A DNA stretch of 64,000 nucleotides from Castor canadensis (Eukaryota > Chordata > Mammalia > Rodentia > Castoridae). Every line of letters starts with the position of its first letter. Position 1 is the stretch's first letter. Position numbers and translations under genes: made by a program. The stretch lies in assembly GCF_047511655.1 (NCBI RefSeq), contig NC_133401.1, positions 11,502,001 through 11,566,000 on the forward strand. The letters are read 5' to 3'. The notes below the pieces were generated by a model, which had not been told where the DNA came from, ran no database searches, and was given only the letters and a program-made list of their open reading frames with translations. This document shows, in pieces, positions 1 to 11,830 of the stretch.

Positions 1-102
1 TTGAAGAAGAACTGCATTAAACTTGGGCCATGGCTAAACCACAATGCATATTGAAGTGAGCAGGAGTGTGCCACTGAGGTGTGTGTGAGCTGCACTGTGT
101 GT

Positions 103-200
103 GTGGGGGCAGGGGAGAGAGAGGAACAGAACGACAGAGAGAGAAAGAAAGAGAGACAGAGAGACAGAGACACAAACACACACAAAAAAACACACAGAGA
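103..200. repeat. Purine-rich GA/CA simple repeat
   Basis: Degenerate GA tract (GAGAGA, GAAAGA and GACAGA units) that passes into ACACAC. It is low-complexity DNA, and the reverse-strand open frame across it is a composition artefact. Confidence 0.8.
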
Positions 201-841
201 TGGTTCTATAACCAGGTATTGAGCAGAGGGTGGGCATCTTAGGGACTGAGACTTACCTGCGGACACATCTCTGAGTGCTCACAAGAGCAGAATGGATGTG
301 GCCTCATATGTCTCCTCTTGAGAACAGTGGGGAGAATGAGCTCACACAGCGGGGTGCTGGATCTTAAGGCTGGGTCTGTGTACAGTGACCTCAGGCTATT
401 GGATCCCCTGCCTCAGGTCTCCTAGCAATGGTATTGCAGAAAGGACCCTCTCTTGATAGCTAACCCTGTATAGACCATCTAAATACCAGAGATTAGGGTT
501 AAGGTTTTATACATGTTACCTCTTCTCTTTCCTGAGAACACTGTACGAGGTTGGCATTTCTGGTGATCGTCCTGTAAACTGAGTTAGGCAGTGCTTAGGT
601 AAGGTATCTCTAATCCCACTGCTATTAAGGGTCAGAATCAGGATTTTAATCCAGTTAGCCTGACTGTTCTACAACCTTTCTATCTTGTTAAGTATACAGA
701 GACCTGGCTGTGATGGGGTGGGAGAGCAGGGTCTTTGGAGCCTATCCTTCAATCTCTAACCTGCCACACCATTGGAAACTGTCAGAGGAAGAAAACCATA
801 ATCTGGTTGGCCCCTCTTATCTACTCTCTATCCCATGGCAG
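201..841. other. Non-coding stretch upstream of the galectin exon
   Basis: No repeat or exon recognised. It probably belongs to intron 1 or the 5' flank of the galectin gene. An ATG at about 307 (ATGTCTCCTCTT) loosely resembles the few codons usual for a CLC-type galectin first exon. It is not followed by a GT donor at the right place, so it was not accepted as exon 1. Confidence 0.4.
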
Positions 842-3328
842 GTCCCATACACAAGGACTGTGGCCTTGACCATTGGTTCTTCAGTGACGATCAGAGGGAC
901 ACCTACTATCGCTTTCGTGTGAGTTCTCTTTATACATGGGTGGGGTGAAGTAAGCTTTGGGGGCAACCTGTGTCTCAGTGACATTGGAATGTTTAATCTG
1001 CAGGATAGTGCCTGTCTTAGACCCCACCAGGCATTAATATAGGGCTCTGGGTAGATCTGAGGGATGGGGGAAGAGATAAGCTCATGGTTGGGACTCTGGC
1101 TCTTTATCAAGAGGTGTGGACTTTTCAGGGGGTGGACCACCAATGTCAGTGCTGCTCAGTTTTAGTCTTGGGTTAAGTAAGAGACAGAGGACTCACTGGC
1201 CAGCCCCATGGGGATAAAAACTACAGTATCACTTAGGAAGACCTTCCTTTCACTGTGGAAAGTAAGTGGAAAAGGACTTGTTTGTGTATCTAATCTGTGT
1301 GTCACCACAAGAAAGGGTCCATGCAACACATCATTTGATTTGCCCTTCAGGAAAGACCCTCAACTGCAAGTGGATTTCCATACTGAACCCAGTGAGAAGT
1401 CTGACATCGCCTTCCATTTCCGAGTCTACTTTGGGTATTCTGTGGTCATGAACACTCGTCAGAGTGGAAAGTGGGGCAATGAGGTGAAATCTTCCACGAT
1501 GCCCTTTGAGGATGGCAAACCATTTGACCTGCGCATCTTGGTGCTCCGCAATGAGTACCAGGTGAGTGACCCCGGGAATGACCCCTACTCTGCATCCATG
1601 GGATCTTAAAGGAAGACACAGCTCACATGGCTTGGCCCCAAAAGTCTTGTGGGATCCATCTCCCATAAGTACTGGCTTTTAGCTCCCAGGAACCCTCTGC
1701 TCATTGCCATCCTCAGTTCTTTCCCTAAATATGACAAGGGTCAATGTCAAGGTCAGGTCACATGCAACTTGCCCCAAGTGGAAAATGTCTTCTATCTTCA
1801 CCCACAGCTTTTCTTTCTTCTTATACTGTTAAATGAATATCCAAGTATCTAAATAATTAAAAATGCATTTGAATGAAATTATTTTAATCAACCCAAAATT
1901 GAAGCTTCCTCTCATCCCTGAACACCAATCCCCTTCCCAATAACAACTCTTATTAGGTTCTTTACTTCTTTCTAGAGACAATCTATGTTCACACAAGCAC
2001 TTTGTGTTTAAGTATATATATTATATATTTATATATTTTCCTTTTTTTGAACTTTCTTGTGGGACTGGGCTTTGATCTCAGGGCTTCATGCTTGCAAAGC
2101 AGGTACTCTACCACTTAAGCCACAGCTCTAGTCTGTTTTCTTTTCTTTTTTTTTTTTTTTTGTGGTACTGGGACTTCAACTCAGGGCCCTCACCTCGAGC
2201 CACTCCAGCAACCCTACTTTTTGTGAAGGAATTTTCGAAGTAAAGGTCTCACGAAACTTTTGCCCAAGATGGCTTGGAACCGCAATCCTCCTGATCCTTG
2301 CTTCCTGAGTAGTTAGGATTACAGGCGTGAGCCACCAGCACCTGGCCTGTTATCATTTTTTAAAATGAAGGATAGTATCAATTTCTCTATACATTAAACT
2401 AGAGATTTAAATTTTTAAAGAATAAATCTTGCCAGGCTCCGGTGGCTCACATCTGCAATCCTAGCTGGTCTGGATAAACACAGTTGGAAGCCCACTGTGG
2501 TCAAATAGTTCTTGAGATCCTTTCTCAAAAAAACCCATCTCACACACACTCACACACACACACGAACACACACACACATACACACACACATACAAAATGG
2601 CTGATGGAGGGACTTGAGGTGCAGGCCCTGGGTTCAAACTCCAGTTTTGCCAAAATACATGAATGAATAAATGAACAATAAATCTTAATGAAAGAAGTAA
2701 AGGTTAAATAGTGGTTTCCAGAGCCTGGGAAGGATGAAAAGAGGATGGTAACAAAGCACAATTAGATAGGAGGAATGACTTCTACTGTTATGGCATGGTT
2801 TGACGACTGCGGCTGGCAACCACGGATTGTACATTTCAAAACAGGAATGAGAATTTTGAACGTGCCCAACACAAAGGAATGAAAATGTTGGAGGTGATGA
2901 ATGTACTGATTACCCTACCTGCTCATTACACATTTGATACATGTATTGTAATGTCACCCTGTAGCCAGTAAACATGTCTAGTCACTACTTGTCATTTAAA
3001 AATAAAAACATAGAGTCAGATGTGGTGGCTTATGTCTGTAATCCCAGCATTCTGGAAGTTGAGGCAGCAGAATTGAGAATTGGAGTTCAGGCTGGGCTAT
3101 AGCCTATAGTGAGACCTTGTCTCAAAAACTAATAAATAAAAATAAAATATATAGGCAATTTAAAAAAAGAATGTAACTTCCAAAACTAATTCTGGCCTAT
3201 TTTCCTTCTTATAGGTAATAGTAAACGGAGAACAGTATTACAGCTTTGCCCATCGAATCCAGCCAAGCTCTGTGCAGATGGTTCAGGTGTGGAGAGACAT
3301 CTGCCTGACCTCTGTGGATGTCGTCTAG
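842..3328 (+). CDS. Galectin-10/13/14-like prototype galectin, last three coding exons
   Basis: A single-carbohydrate-recognition-domain galectin of the CLC / placental galectin group. Exons: 842-918 (77 bp, after CCATGGCAG, donor GTGAGT), 1351-1561 (211 bp, after CCCTTCAG, donor GTGAGT) and 3215-3328 (after TTCTTATAG, stop TAG at 3326-3328). Phases join cleanly to 133 codons. A first exon of about five codons, as in relatives of about 139-142 residues, is expected upstream but was not found. Visible marks are [15 protein letters not shown] near the start, [23 protein letters not shown], a KWGNEV tryptophan and [10 protein letters not shown] at the end. The canonical HxNxR positions read H-R-Y, so ordinary beta-galactoside binding is doubtful, as in galectin-10. 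It could be CLC or a lineage-specific paralogue, so no symbol is given. Family assignment is strong; function is inferred. Confidence 0.88.
2033..2350 (-). repeat. Two reverse-oriented SINEs (tRNA-like, and B1+tRNA dimer)
   Basis: Reads in reverse as a tRNA-like unit (about 2050-2135), a T-rich spacer, then a dimer of a tRNA-like half and a B1-like half that ends GAGCCACCAGCACCTGGCC. Lies in the third galectin intron. Confidence 0.8.
2433..2657 (+). repeat. B1+tRNA dimeric SINE with internal (AC)n
   Basis: Starts GGTGGCTCACATCTGCAATC, then a CA microsatellite (about 2540-2592), then a tRNA-like half with the internal deletion also seen at 18.98, 36.99 and 60.09 kb. Intronic in the galectin gene. 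Confidence 0.75.
3012..3150 (+). repeat. B1-like (7SL-derived) SINE
   Basis: GTGGTGGCTTATGTCTGTAATCCCAGCATT, broken off before an A-rich tail at about 3120-3150. It ends about 65 bases before the last galectin exon. Confidence 0.8.
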
Positions 3329-3436
3329 ATAAAGTGACCAGTCTCCCCTCTGTGAGGACACCCTCGCTCTGGACGGCCATGGGATTCCTAGAACCTCTAA
3401 CCGAAGGCTTCCTCCTCACCCCTGCCATACATGGTC

Positions 3437-3498
3437 ATTAAAATTAAAGCTCTACCAAACTTTACAGGGTTTTGTTTTTGCTTTAGAGGGGTAATAAA
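3437..3498 (+). terminator. Galectin poly(A) signals
   Basis: Two adjoining ATTAAA hexamers (3437-3442 and 3443-3448) lie about 110 bases past the stop, and an AATAAA follows at 3493-3498. The first pair is the more likely signal. This fits the short 3' UTRs of galectin genes. Confidence 0.6.
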
Positions 3499-4159
3499 GT
3501 AAGAGTCCATCACCAAGATGGCTGTGGAAGTTCCATGAGAGAGATCAAGTAAAAAAGGAGGAAAAATCTTTCTGTAACACAAGGAGTGAGTGACAAGCTC
3601 ACTAAACTGTCTGAACATAGCAAGGACATCATTATGTAGGACTTATCACATGTCAGATGCTCTCAGCCAAAATCTTTACCCAGTTTCCAATGACTGAACT
3701 GAAATATTAGGCAGGGTGGAAGGGGCTGGTGCATGTGGGTCTCCCTACATCACAGTATCACAAAAGATACCAGGAACAGCAATTAGACACGAAAAAGAAA
3801 TAAAATGCATCCAAGAAAAAGGAATAAGGAAACCTCTCTTTACTTGCAGATGACATGATCCTGTATGTGAAACCCTCAAAGTGTCCATAAAAAAGCTGCT
3901 AGAGTAATAAATGAATACAGTAAAGTTGCAGGATACAAAATCAGGTATCAAGGTTTCCAGGGGCCACATCCACCCAGCATGCACAGAAGGGGACCAACCA
4001 CAGTCCTCTTTCACTCGGTGGGGTTTGCCATCACTCTTCAAGCTGTTGCTTGATAGTCAGGCTTGTCACTCACCTGCCTCTGGGAGTTGACACAACAAAC
4101 AGTGGACCTGAGAGTCTGGAAGGGATTTCCCACACAAAGGGTAATAGGTAATCTTTTTG

Positions 4160-4465
4160 TTTTGACAGTACTGCTGTTTGAACTCAGGCCATTGCACTTA
4201 CTAGGCAAGTGCTCTATCATTTGAGCCATACCTCTGTCCCCTTTTGCTTTTAGTTTATTTTTCAGGTAGGGTCCTCATAGTCTGAGGTTGGCCCAGACAA
4301 TGACCCTTGTACTACTACATCCCATGTGGCTGGGATTATAGGCATGCACCATACACCCAGCCAGGACTAGGAAGTCTTTATATATCCATAACTACTTTCC
4401 TTGTGGTGCTGAGGGCCTCTCACATGCTCGCACATGGTCTTCCACTGAGCTACATCCCCAGCCAA
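4160..4465 (-). repeat. Reverse dimeric SINE followed by reverse ID-like element
   Basis: A tRNA-like half and a B1-like half in reverse orientation, then an ID-type unit ending TACATCCCCAGCC. They interrupt the L1. Confidence 0.75.
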
Positions 4466-4699
4466 AAGAAAATCAGTACCATTTTAATACAGAAATAATG
4501 GTCTAAGTGAAAAAGAGAATGATCCTTATTTGTGATGGCATCAAAAATCCCCACAAACCTAGGAATATAACCAAAAAAGTGAAAGTTCTCTGCACTGAAA
4601 AGGGTAACCTTGATGAAATAAATTGAAAAATAAATAGAACTATTTCTTGAGCTCATGCTCATGGATCTGAATAATTAATATTGTTAAAATGTCCATACT

Positions 4700-4905
4700 A
4701 AGTGAACTATGGTGGCTCATGCCAAGTGTGAGACACAGATCAGGAGAACCATGGTTTGAGGCTGTCATGGGCAAATAGATCAAGAGACCCTATCTCAAAA
4801 ACACCAAACACAAAAAAAGGTCCGGTGGAGTCACTCAGGTGATAGAATGCTTTCCTAACAATTGTGGGACCCTGAGTTCAAGCCTCATGCATCAAAAAAA
4901 AAAAA
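4700..4905 (+). repeat. B1+tRNA dimeric SINE
   Basis: GGTGGCTCATGCC half, an A-rich linker (AACACAAAAAAAGG), then a tRNA-like half ending GAGTTCAAGCC and a poly(A) tail. Confidence 0.75.
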
Positions 4906-5139
4906 TTCATACTCCCAAAAAAACCCACACAGATTCAGTGCAATCACTACCAAAATTGCAATGTCACTTCTCACAGAAATAGAAATGATGATTCCAAAGA
5001 TTTTATAAAACCATAAAAGACTGAATAGCTAGAACAATTCTGATGAAGAAAATGTTGCAGGCATCATACATGCTCATTAAAATTATATTACAAAACTAAA
5101 CTTATATTTACAAAGCTATAGTTATCATACAGTAACCTG

Positions 5140-5287
5140 CATGGTAGCTGTGTGTGGTGGTTCACACCTGTAATCCTCCTGGTTCTCAGGAGGCAGAGGC
5201 AGGATGATCACTAGTTTGAGGCCAGTCTGTGTTCCTAGCAAGACACAACCTCAAAAAACAAAAAAAAAAAAAAAAAAAAAAAAAAAC
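5140..5287 (+). repeat. B1-like SINE with long poly(A)
   Basis: GTGTGGTGGTTCACACCTGTAATCC body, then an A tail of about 30 bases. Inserted in the L1. Confidence 0.8.
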
Positions 5288-6039
5288 CCTGCAGGATACC
5301 GGCAGTAAAACAGGCAGGAGACAAATGGAACAAAAATAGAAAAAAATCTACATGTTTATGGCCAGCTAACTGTTGATGAGGGCACCAAGAGGACAAATGG
5401 GGAAAGAATAATAGTTTCAGTAATTTGTTCTGGCAAAATTGGATAGTTGCTTGCACAAGAAGGAAGTTTGATTTCATGCCATCCACAAAAATAGACTAAA
5501 AATGGATATATAACCAGGAACTTTAAAACTCCCAGAAGGGAACTTAGGGGGAAGGTCCTAGACATTGGCCTTGACTGTTTTTTTGGATATCACATCAAAA
5601 GCTCAGCATACAAAGCAAAAATAAGTAAATGGGAGGTCGTCAAACTTAACAGCTCTGTTCAGCAAAGGAAACAACACAAGGAGACAGCTGCTTGCCATTT
5701 GGGAAAAATTTGCAAACTACAGATCTATCTGACAAGAAGTGAACATCCCAAATTCATGAAAAGCTCATGCAGCTCAATAGTGGCAAAACAAATAATTTTC
5801 TAGAAATGGACAAACACCTGAAGAGACATTTCTCCAAGAAGAGACAAAGCTCACCAACGGGTCTATGATCATCAATCATCAAGGAAATGCAAATCAAAAG
5901 TACTATGGGATATTCCCATACCTGTGGGAATGGCTGTTATCAAAAAGTCAAAAGGGGTAGGGGAGGAGGAGGAGGTGGCACAAACAATGTATACACATGT
6001 AAGTAAATGTAAAAGTGAGAAAATAAAGAAAAAAATCAA

Positions 6040-6125
6040 AAGAGGACTGGAGGAATGGCTCAAGCAATAGAGCACCTGCCTAGTGAGTGTGAAGCCCTGA
6101 GTTCAAACTCCAGTACTGACAAAAA
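6040..6125 (+). repeat. tRNA-like SINE
   Basis: GGAATGGCTCAAGCAATAGA (A-box region) and GAGTTCAAACTCC (B-box region), ending in A-rich sequence. Confidence 0.75.
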
Positions 6126-6214
6126 AGTCAAATGATAGGGAAGATGTAAAAATCAACAAAAGTCAGGTCTTTTCTGTCAAAGGGGTTCATATATAGTATA
6201 TTATCATTGTGCAG

Positions 6215-6600
6215 ATGTCAATTGTTGCTCCAAATTGTTGGCTGTGAGCCTTGTGAGATATCACTTCAAACTGTAAATTCCTGTTTTAAACAAAGGGCTG
6301 TTCTTCATAGCTGAACAAGTTCCTATTATCTCCAGATATGCTTGTTTCAAAAACAGCTTGCTTAAGGCAACTGTTGTTCAAGTAAATCTTTGCCCTCTCT
6401 ACCACAAGGTCACTTGTCCCATGTGTCCCCCTTTCAAATTAGCTGATTGTGAAGATTGTGAACCCAAAACCCTTTCAATCAGGGTGAAGGACAGACTTTT
6501 GTTAGAGATCAAATCTGAGTGGACCTCCCACCCATGTGCTTACTAACAGGACTCTGTCTGTGGAACAGAAGAAGTAAATTTTGCCATGCCTTTTGACATC
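6215..6600. mobile_element. Possible solo LTR inside the L1
   Basis: A non-L1 block of about 390 bases (CTTCAAATTAGCTGATTGTG, GGACCTCCCACCCATGTGCT) splits two L1 segments and has the look of an LTR. No clear terminal repeats or target duplication were identified, so this is tentative. Confidence 0.35.
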
Positions 6601-7734
6601 TGAGTTGTGTCATCTCCCTCATGACACTCCCAATACCACAATTTCATTGTTAACAAGGATTAAGGAAAAAGGGAATGCCTGTATATTGTTGGAATGTGGT
6701 GAGCACAGCCATAGTGGAAAACAGTATGAGGATTCTAAAGACTTTAACACTGGAACTATCTTGTGACCCAGCACTCCCTCTTCTGGGTGTATATCTAACA
6801 ATCAAGAAATAATCACCTTGTAAAGATGCTTTGCTCTATCATGGTCATTGCAGCTTTATTCACAGTAGCCAAGATATGGAAACAACCTAAGTATCCATCA
6901 ATGGATAAATGGATAAAAATCTTTTAATGCATATACACAATGGAATTTTATCCACCCTAGTGAAGAATGAGATTTTGACATTTTTTTTGTCTCAACAGGG
7001 ATAAGCTTAGAGGACATCATGGTAAGTGAAACTACTCAGTCATAGAAAGAAAAGCATTGCACAATGTCACTTATACATGGAATTTTGAAAAACCTAATAT
7101 ACACTGGTAGAAAACAAAACAAAAGTTACCAGGTGTAGTATGATGGAGGAGGAAAGGGGAAGGTGTAGGTCAGTATGAAGTGGCAGATATGTAGAATGAA
7201 TAAGTAATACATTATCTCAGTTACATCTAGAGTCTAAAAAATGTCAAATGTATTGAAGTTTGACTTCTCTAAGTGGACAGGGTGGGGTGGAAAGGGAGCT
7301 GTTGACCAGAGGGTACAAAGTTTAAGTTAAACAGTTAAACAGGAGGAATAAGTTCTAGTGATGTGTTGCACGGCATGGTGACTAGTGTTTATAATAATAA
7401 CATCTGTATACTTCAGTTGCTAAGAGTAGATTTTAAATGTTCTCATATCACAGAGAAATGATGAGTATGTGAGTTGGAAATGTTAATCATTCCATAAAGT
7501 ACATACATCCCATCATGCCCCATATATGGAATTACTACCTTCCAATGAAAATAAAAACATGAATTACACATTTAAATCTAAAATAAGGTAGTTATCAAGC
7601 ATTATAGAAGAAACCAGCCAGTTATGCTTGGGTCCCAGCTTAGCTCCAGTTGAGTTTAGCTCCATGAAAACATCTCAGTGAAAGTCAATATAATGCAAAG
7701 ATTTCTGCTTCCCAGGGGCTATCTTCCATCTCTT

Positions 7735-8352
7735 CACTTTGAATTTCACCAAGCATTTAAAGAGAATATCAATTCTTCAAAAACTCTTCAAAAAGTAGAA
7801 AAGAGGATGACACTTCTCAGTTCATTCTATGCAGTCAAGTCTTACCTGCATATTGAAATGTAAACAGAAAAATACAGGCTGAAATTCTTCATGAGTACAG
7901 ACACAGAAATCCTAATAAAATGATAGCAAACTAAATGCAAAACATATAAAAAAGGGTTATATACACAGCCATGTGAGATTTACTCCAGGAACACAAGAGT
8001 AAGCCACCCTTGAATTGGCTAAAATGAAATATAATGCAGTTAGAAATATTTAGAAATGAAGCAGTAAAATTATCTCTACTTAAAGGTAATATGGTTTCAT
8101 ATTTACAAAATCCTAAGGAATCCATTAAAACCCATAGATAACAGTATAATAAAACCATAAATCCCAAACTACATTAATATCTCAATACATACCAAAAAAA
8201 GCATTTGGCAATATACAAAACCCTTCCATGATCAAAACTCACAGAAAACTGGGATTAGAAGGGAGCTTCCTCATCCTAATAAAAGATACTAAAATGCCCC
8301 TGGCTAACATCACATTTAATTGTGAAAGACTGGACATTTTCTCTCTTGATCA
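7735..8352 (+). mobile_element. L1 ORF2 reverse-transcriptase fragment
   Basis: Plus-strand L1 sequence through the N-terminal RT region. About 8228-8340 encodes MIKTHRKLGLEGSFL followed by ANITFNCERL, a typical L1 block. Homology stops abruptly at about 8352, where provirus-like DNA begins. Frameshifted and dead. Confidence 0.8.
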
Positions 8353-9216
8353 GGAGGCAGCCTGCTCACTTGGACTGTTGGAGACAATGTGGCTATTTTT
8401 TTTGGGATTTACTATGTGTCTGGAACATGCCTTGGATTTCCTACTCTGGGGCCACAAGCAGCTTTCTGCAAACTCAAAAGTGTCACAGACCTCAAGCTAG
8501 GCTCTGCAAGGTTTCCTGTATCTGTGACCACAATATTTCTGGTGCATTGGGTGACCAAAGTTGGCATTTTTGCCTCCCTGGCTGTCAGACTGTGGTCCAA
8601 CTCCTGGGGGTGTAACCCAGCCAAGGCGCCACTGGACACTTAGTCCAGACAGGGAGAGAAGCCTCCCACAGATACTGAAGCCTCAGGTCTGTACATGCCA
8701 ACAGAACCTGGGTGGAGACCCCATGAACCAGGAAAATTTGGAGCGGCACCCGTCTGGAACAGATAGGACCTGGGTCCATAAGAGTAGTCCCATCCATGAG
8801 AGGATAGAAGAGGGGCATGATCAACCCCTAAGGTTTCCACTAGTACTCCTGAATCTGGTTGTTTGGTTTCTGTGATTATTCAAGAAGAAGCTGGGATACA
8901 TTGCAGACTAGGTTTGTTGAGTTGGATGAATGTGTGATATGCAACTGAGAGCATGAAAGGAGTGTGACTTTGGTCACCACATGGTGTGTGGAGTCCATTT
9001 CCAGAAGCCAGAGGTGTTCTCATATAGTCTAGGGTGACCCCCCACACACACTTGGGGCACTGGGCAGGGGTTTATACGGGCTCACTACAGCTATGAGATG
9101 TCTCATATATCTCCACAAAGAGAGAACCTAGGGATGGACAAAGCGAAAGTTGTTTGTCTTCCCTTTGTGTCAGAAACTGAGGACGCCATACCTCATTTCC
9201 AAACTCCCTGATCCTC

Positions 9217-10800
9217 TTGTTCCTTGTGGGTGGGAACTATATGGATGGGAACCAAAGTAAAATGACTCCTTTGCAATGTATGCTTGACAATTTCAAGAAA
9301 GGATACTCAGGTGATTATGGTGTGGAACTCACACCCCAGAAACTTTGGAGAGTCTGTGAAATAGATTGGGTGTCCTTTAAGGTTGGATGGCCTTCCAAGG
9401 GATTTCTGGAGTGAGAAACCATACATAGGGTCTATCAGGTAGTGACAGGAACACCAGGCCATCCTGACCACTTCCCCTACATTGACATAGGGCAGACATT
9501 GACAGCTCATCCCCCTCCTTGGCTTAAGAAATGCTTTGAAGACAGTTGCAAGATTATGATGGCAAGGACTACAAATATGGGACTCTTAAAAGAAAGGAAA
9601 AGAGAGAAAAGGTTCCTCTCCCAGTGCAACAGGCTGATCCTGACCTGTACCCACCACTGTATGCCTCAGATTATCCTCCCATGCCTTGGCTGCCCTTGTC
9701 TCTGGCAGATCCCACAACAGACCCAGAACCTGAGGACTCAGGAGACCTCCCTTCTCCTCCCTCATCAGGAGTTTCAACCAGCCCTCCTGCACAGTCAGGA
9801 GCTCACCCAAAATCCCATTCAATGGCACAGGTAGCATTCCAGATGCCTCTCAGGGAGACCAGGGGGCCCATGTGGTATAATCAAAATGGTGAACTGCAAG
9901 GGGGTGGACCCTTGTTCATTTATCAACCCTTCACCACCACAGACCTCCTCAATTGGAAAAATCATACCCCCTTGTACACTGAGAAGACACAGGCCATGGT
10001 CAACTTGGTTCAGCATTATCCAAATTCAAAATCCATCCTGGCAGGAGTGTAGGCAATTTCTCCAAACACTCCTCAGCATGGAGGAATGGAGATGAGTTGT
10101 CCAGGCAGCCCTTCATTGGCTTGAAGCTCATGCCCCCAATGGGACAAATGATGTGTGAGCCTATGCCCAGACAGCCTTTTTAGAAGCCAAACCTACATGG
10201 GACCCAAATGAAGCAAAAAGCCAAGACAATTTACATAGATATAAAGAGGCTCTGAGAGAGCTAAGAGGGGCTCAGATGGCAGGTCTAAAAGAAGGGGGAA
10301 GGAAGGCCATGAACATGGACAAAGTCACAGGGCTCTTACAGAAGTCTGAGGAGAGCCCAGCACAGTTCTATGAGAGACTATGTGAAGCATACCGTCTATA
10401 TTCTCCCTTCAATCCTGAGGCTCCTGAAAATCAGTGCAAGATCAATGCTGCCTTTATGGGAAAACCTGGGGGACATTAGAAGAAAGTAACAAAAATTAGA
10501 AGACTTTGAAGGCATGAATGCATTCCAGCTTCTAAAAGTGGCAACCAAGGTGTTTGTTAACCCAGACAAGGAAGTTCAAAAGGAGGCAGAACGAAAGATG
10601 AAAAAGAAAGTAGATCTCCTAGCAGCAGAAATAAACAGACAGGGAGGGCACAGTTTCACTCAGGGCAGAGGCTGAAGAAGAGGCAAAGGGGGGCCCCTAG
10701 GAAACTCCCCACAAGTACGGCCTCAGGGATCAGAGCCCCTAAAGAAAAATCAATGTACCTTCTGTTGCCAAGAAGGACACTGGAAAAATGAGTGCCCACA
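9217..10800 (+). pseudogene. ERV gag remnant (matrix, p12-like, capsid, nucleocapsid)
   Basis: Matrix-like codons at 9217-9411 contain a VGWPS block typical of gammaretroviral matrix. A proline-rich p12-like stretch and the capsid N-terminus lie in the frame at 9546-10049. More capsid is at 10276-10476 in another frame. A nucleocapsid zinc knuckle of CX2CX4HX4C form is at 10,754-10,795. The pieces are separated by stops and frameshifts, so no intact Gag exists. The exact gag start cannot be set because the candidate ATGGGA near 9244 meets a stop within a few codons. Confidence 0.75.
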
Positions 10801-10899
10801 GCTCCAGGCCAGATGCAGAGTGACAAAAGAGAAACAGGACTTTGTGGGGCTTGCAAGCATTGAACAAGCTGAAGATTAGGGCCTATTGGGCTCTTTCCT

Positions 10900-11830
10900 C
10901 CTTGTCCCCCAAGAGTCCATGGTCCATATGTCAGTAGGGGGGTCAACCTGTAGATTTCATGGTGGACACTGGTGCTGAGCATTCCATGGTGACCTGACGG
11001 GTGGCACCAATTTCACAAAGACACTGGACAATTGTGGGGACCACAGGGATCCAAGCCCACCTCCCTTTTCTCCAGCCCCAAAAATGTATTCTGGGAGGAC
11101 ATTTTGTGACTCGTGAGTTTCTCTATATACCAGAATGTCCAGTGGCACTGATGGGCTGAGATCTGCTAAGCAAGCTGCAGGCCCAGATCAGTTTTCAGGA
11201 GGAGGGACAAGCGGCTTTGAACTTTGGCTCAGGGCCCCCTATAGTCCTAGCCCTCATCACTCCCCAGGAAGAAGAGTGGAGATTATATTCAGTAGAGACT
11301 GCATTAAAGGGGCCAGAGATGCCCTTTGAGGTTCTGGGAGTATGGGCTGAAGGCAATCCTCTAGGGCTAGCCATCAACATTCCTCCAGTGGTAATAGAGA
11401 GAAAGCCAGGAGTCACTCCAATAAGTGTGAGACAATACCCAATCCCAATGAGGGCACGAGAAGGGATATCTCATCACCTCCAGAGAATTTTAAACTATGG
11501 AATCCTGAGACCTTGTCAATCTGCCTGGAACACTCCTTTGCTGCCAGTTCAGAAGCCGGGCCCTAATGATTACCACCCAGTGAAAGATCTCCGGGCAGTC
11601 AATCAAGCAGCAGTGACTCTGCACCTTGTGGTTCCTAATCCATACACCTTGTGGCCCTGATACCAGCAGAGGCAACATGCTTCTTATGCTTGGACTTAAA
11701 AGATGCATTCTTCTGCATCCAGTTGGCACCTGTGAGCCAACCCACAACCCCTCCAATGGGAGGACCCCCCAGTCAGGGGGGCAACAAGAGTTAACCTGGA
11801 CCCGTCTCCCACAGGGTTTCAAGAAATCCC
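10900..11830 (+). pseudogene. ERV protease and partial reverse transcriptase remnant
   Basis: The retropepsin active-site motif VDTGA is readable near 10,961-10,975. The N-terminal part of a gammaretroviral reverse transcriptase is open at 11,217-11,657 (NTPLLPV and PVKDLRAVN blocks). It stops before the catalytic metal-binding motif, and the frame breaks near 11,660. Protease and RT are in different frames, and the element is truncated at about 11,830. Confidence 0.78.

Larger units (their letters stand above)
3735..7560 (+). mobile_element. 3' half of an L1 retrotransposon, SINE-interrupted
   Basis: Plus-strand L1 ORF2 remnants. The reverse-transcriptase LADDM motif is at about 3843-3857, with further RT segments at 4485-4690 and 4905-5130. 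The C-terminal part and 3' end run through 5290-6035 and 6620-7560. Many stops and frameshifts make it inactive. About 3960-4160 is not recognisably L1. Confidence 0.8.

Noticed and set aside
300-330. Galectin exon 1 candidate (ATGTCTCCTCTT)
   Set aside because: No GT donor where a five-codon first exon should end, and no promoter context.
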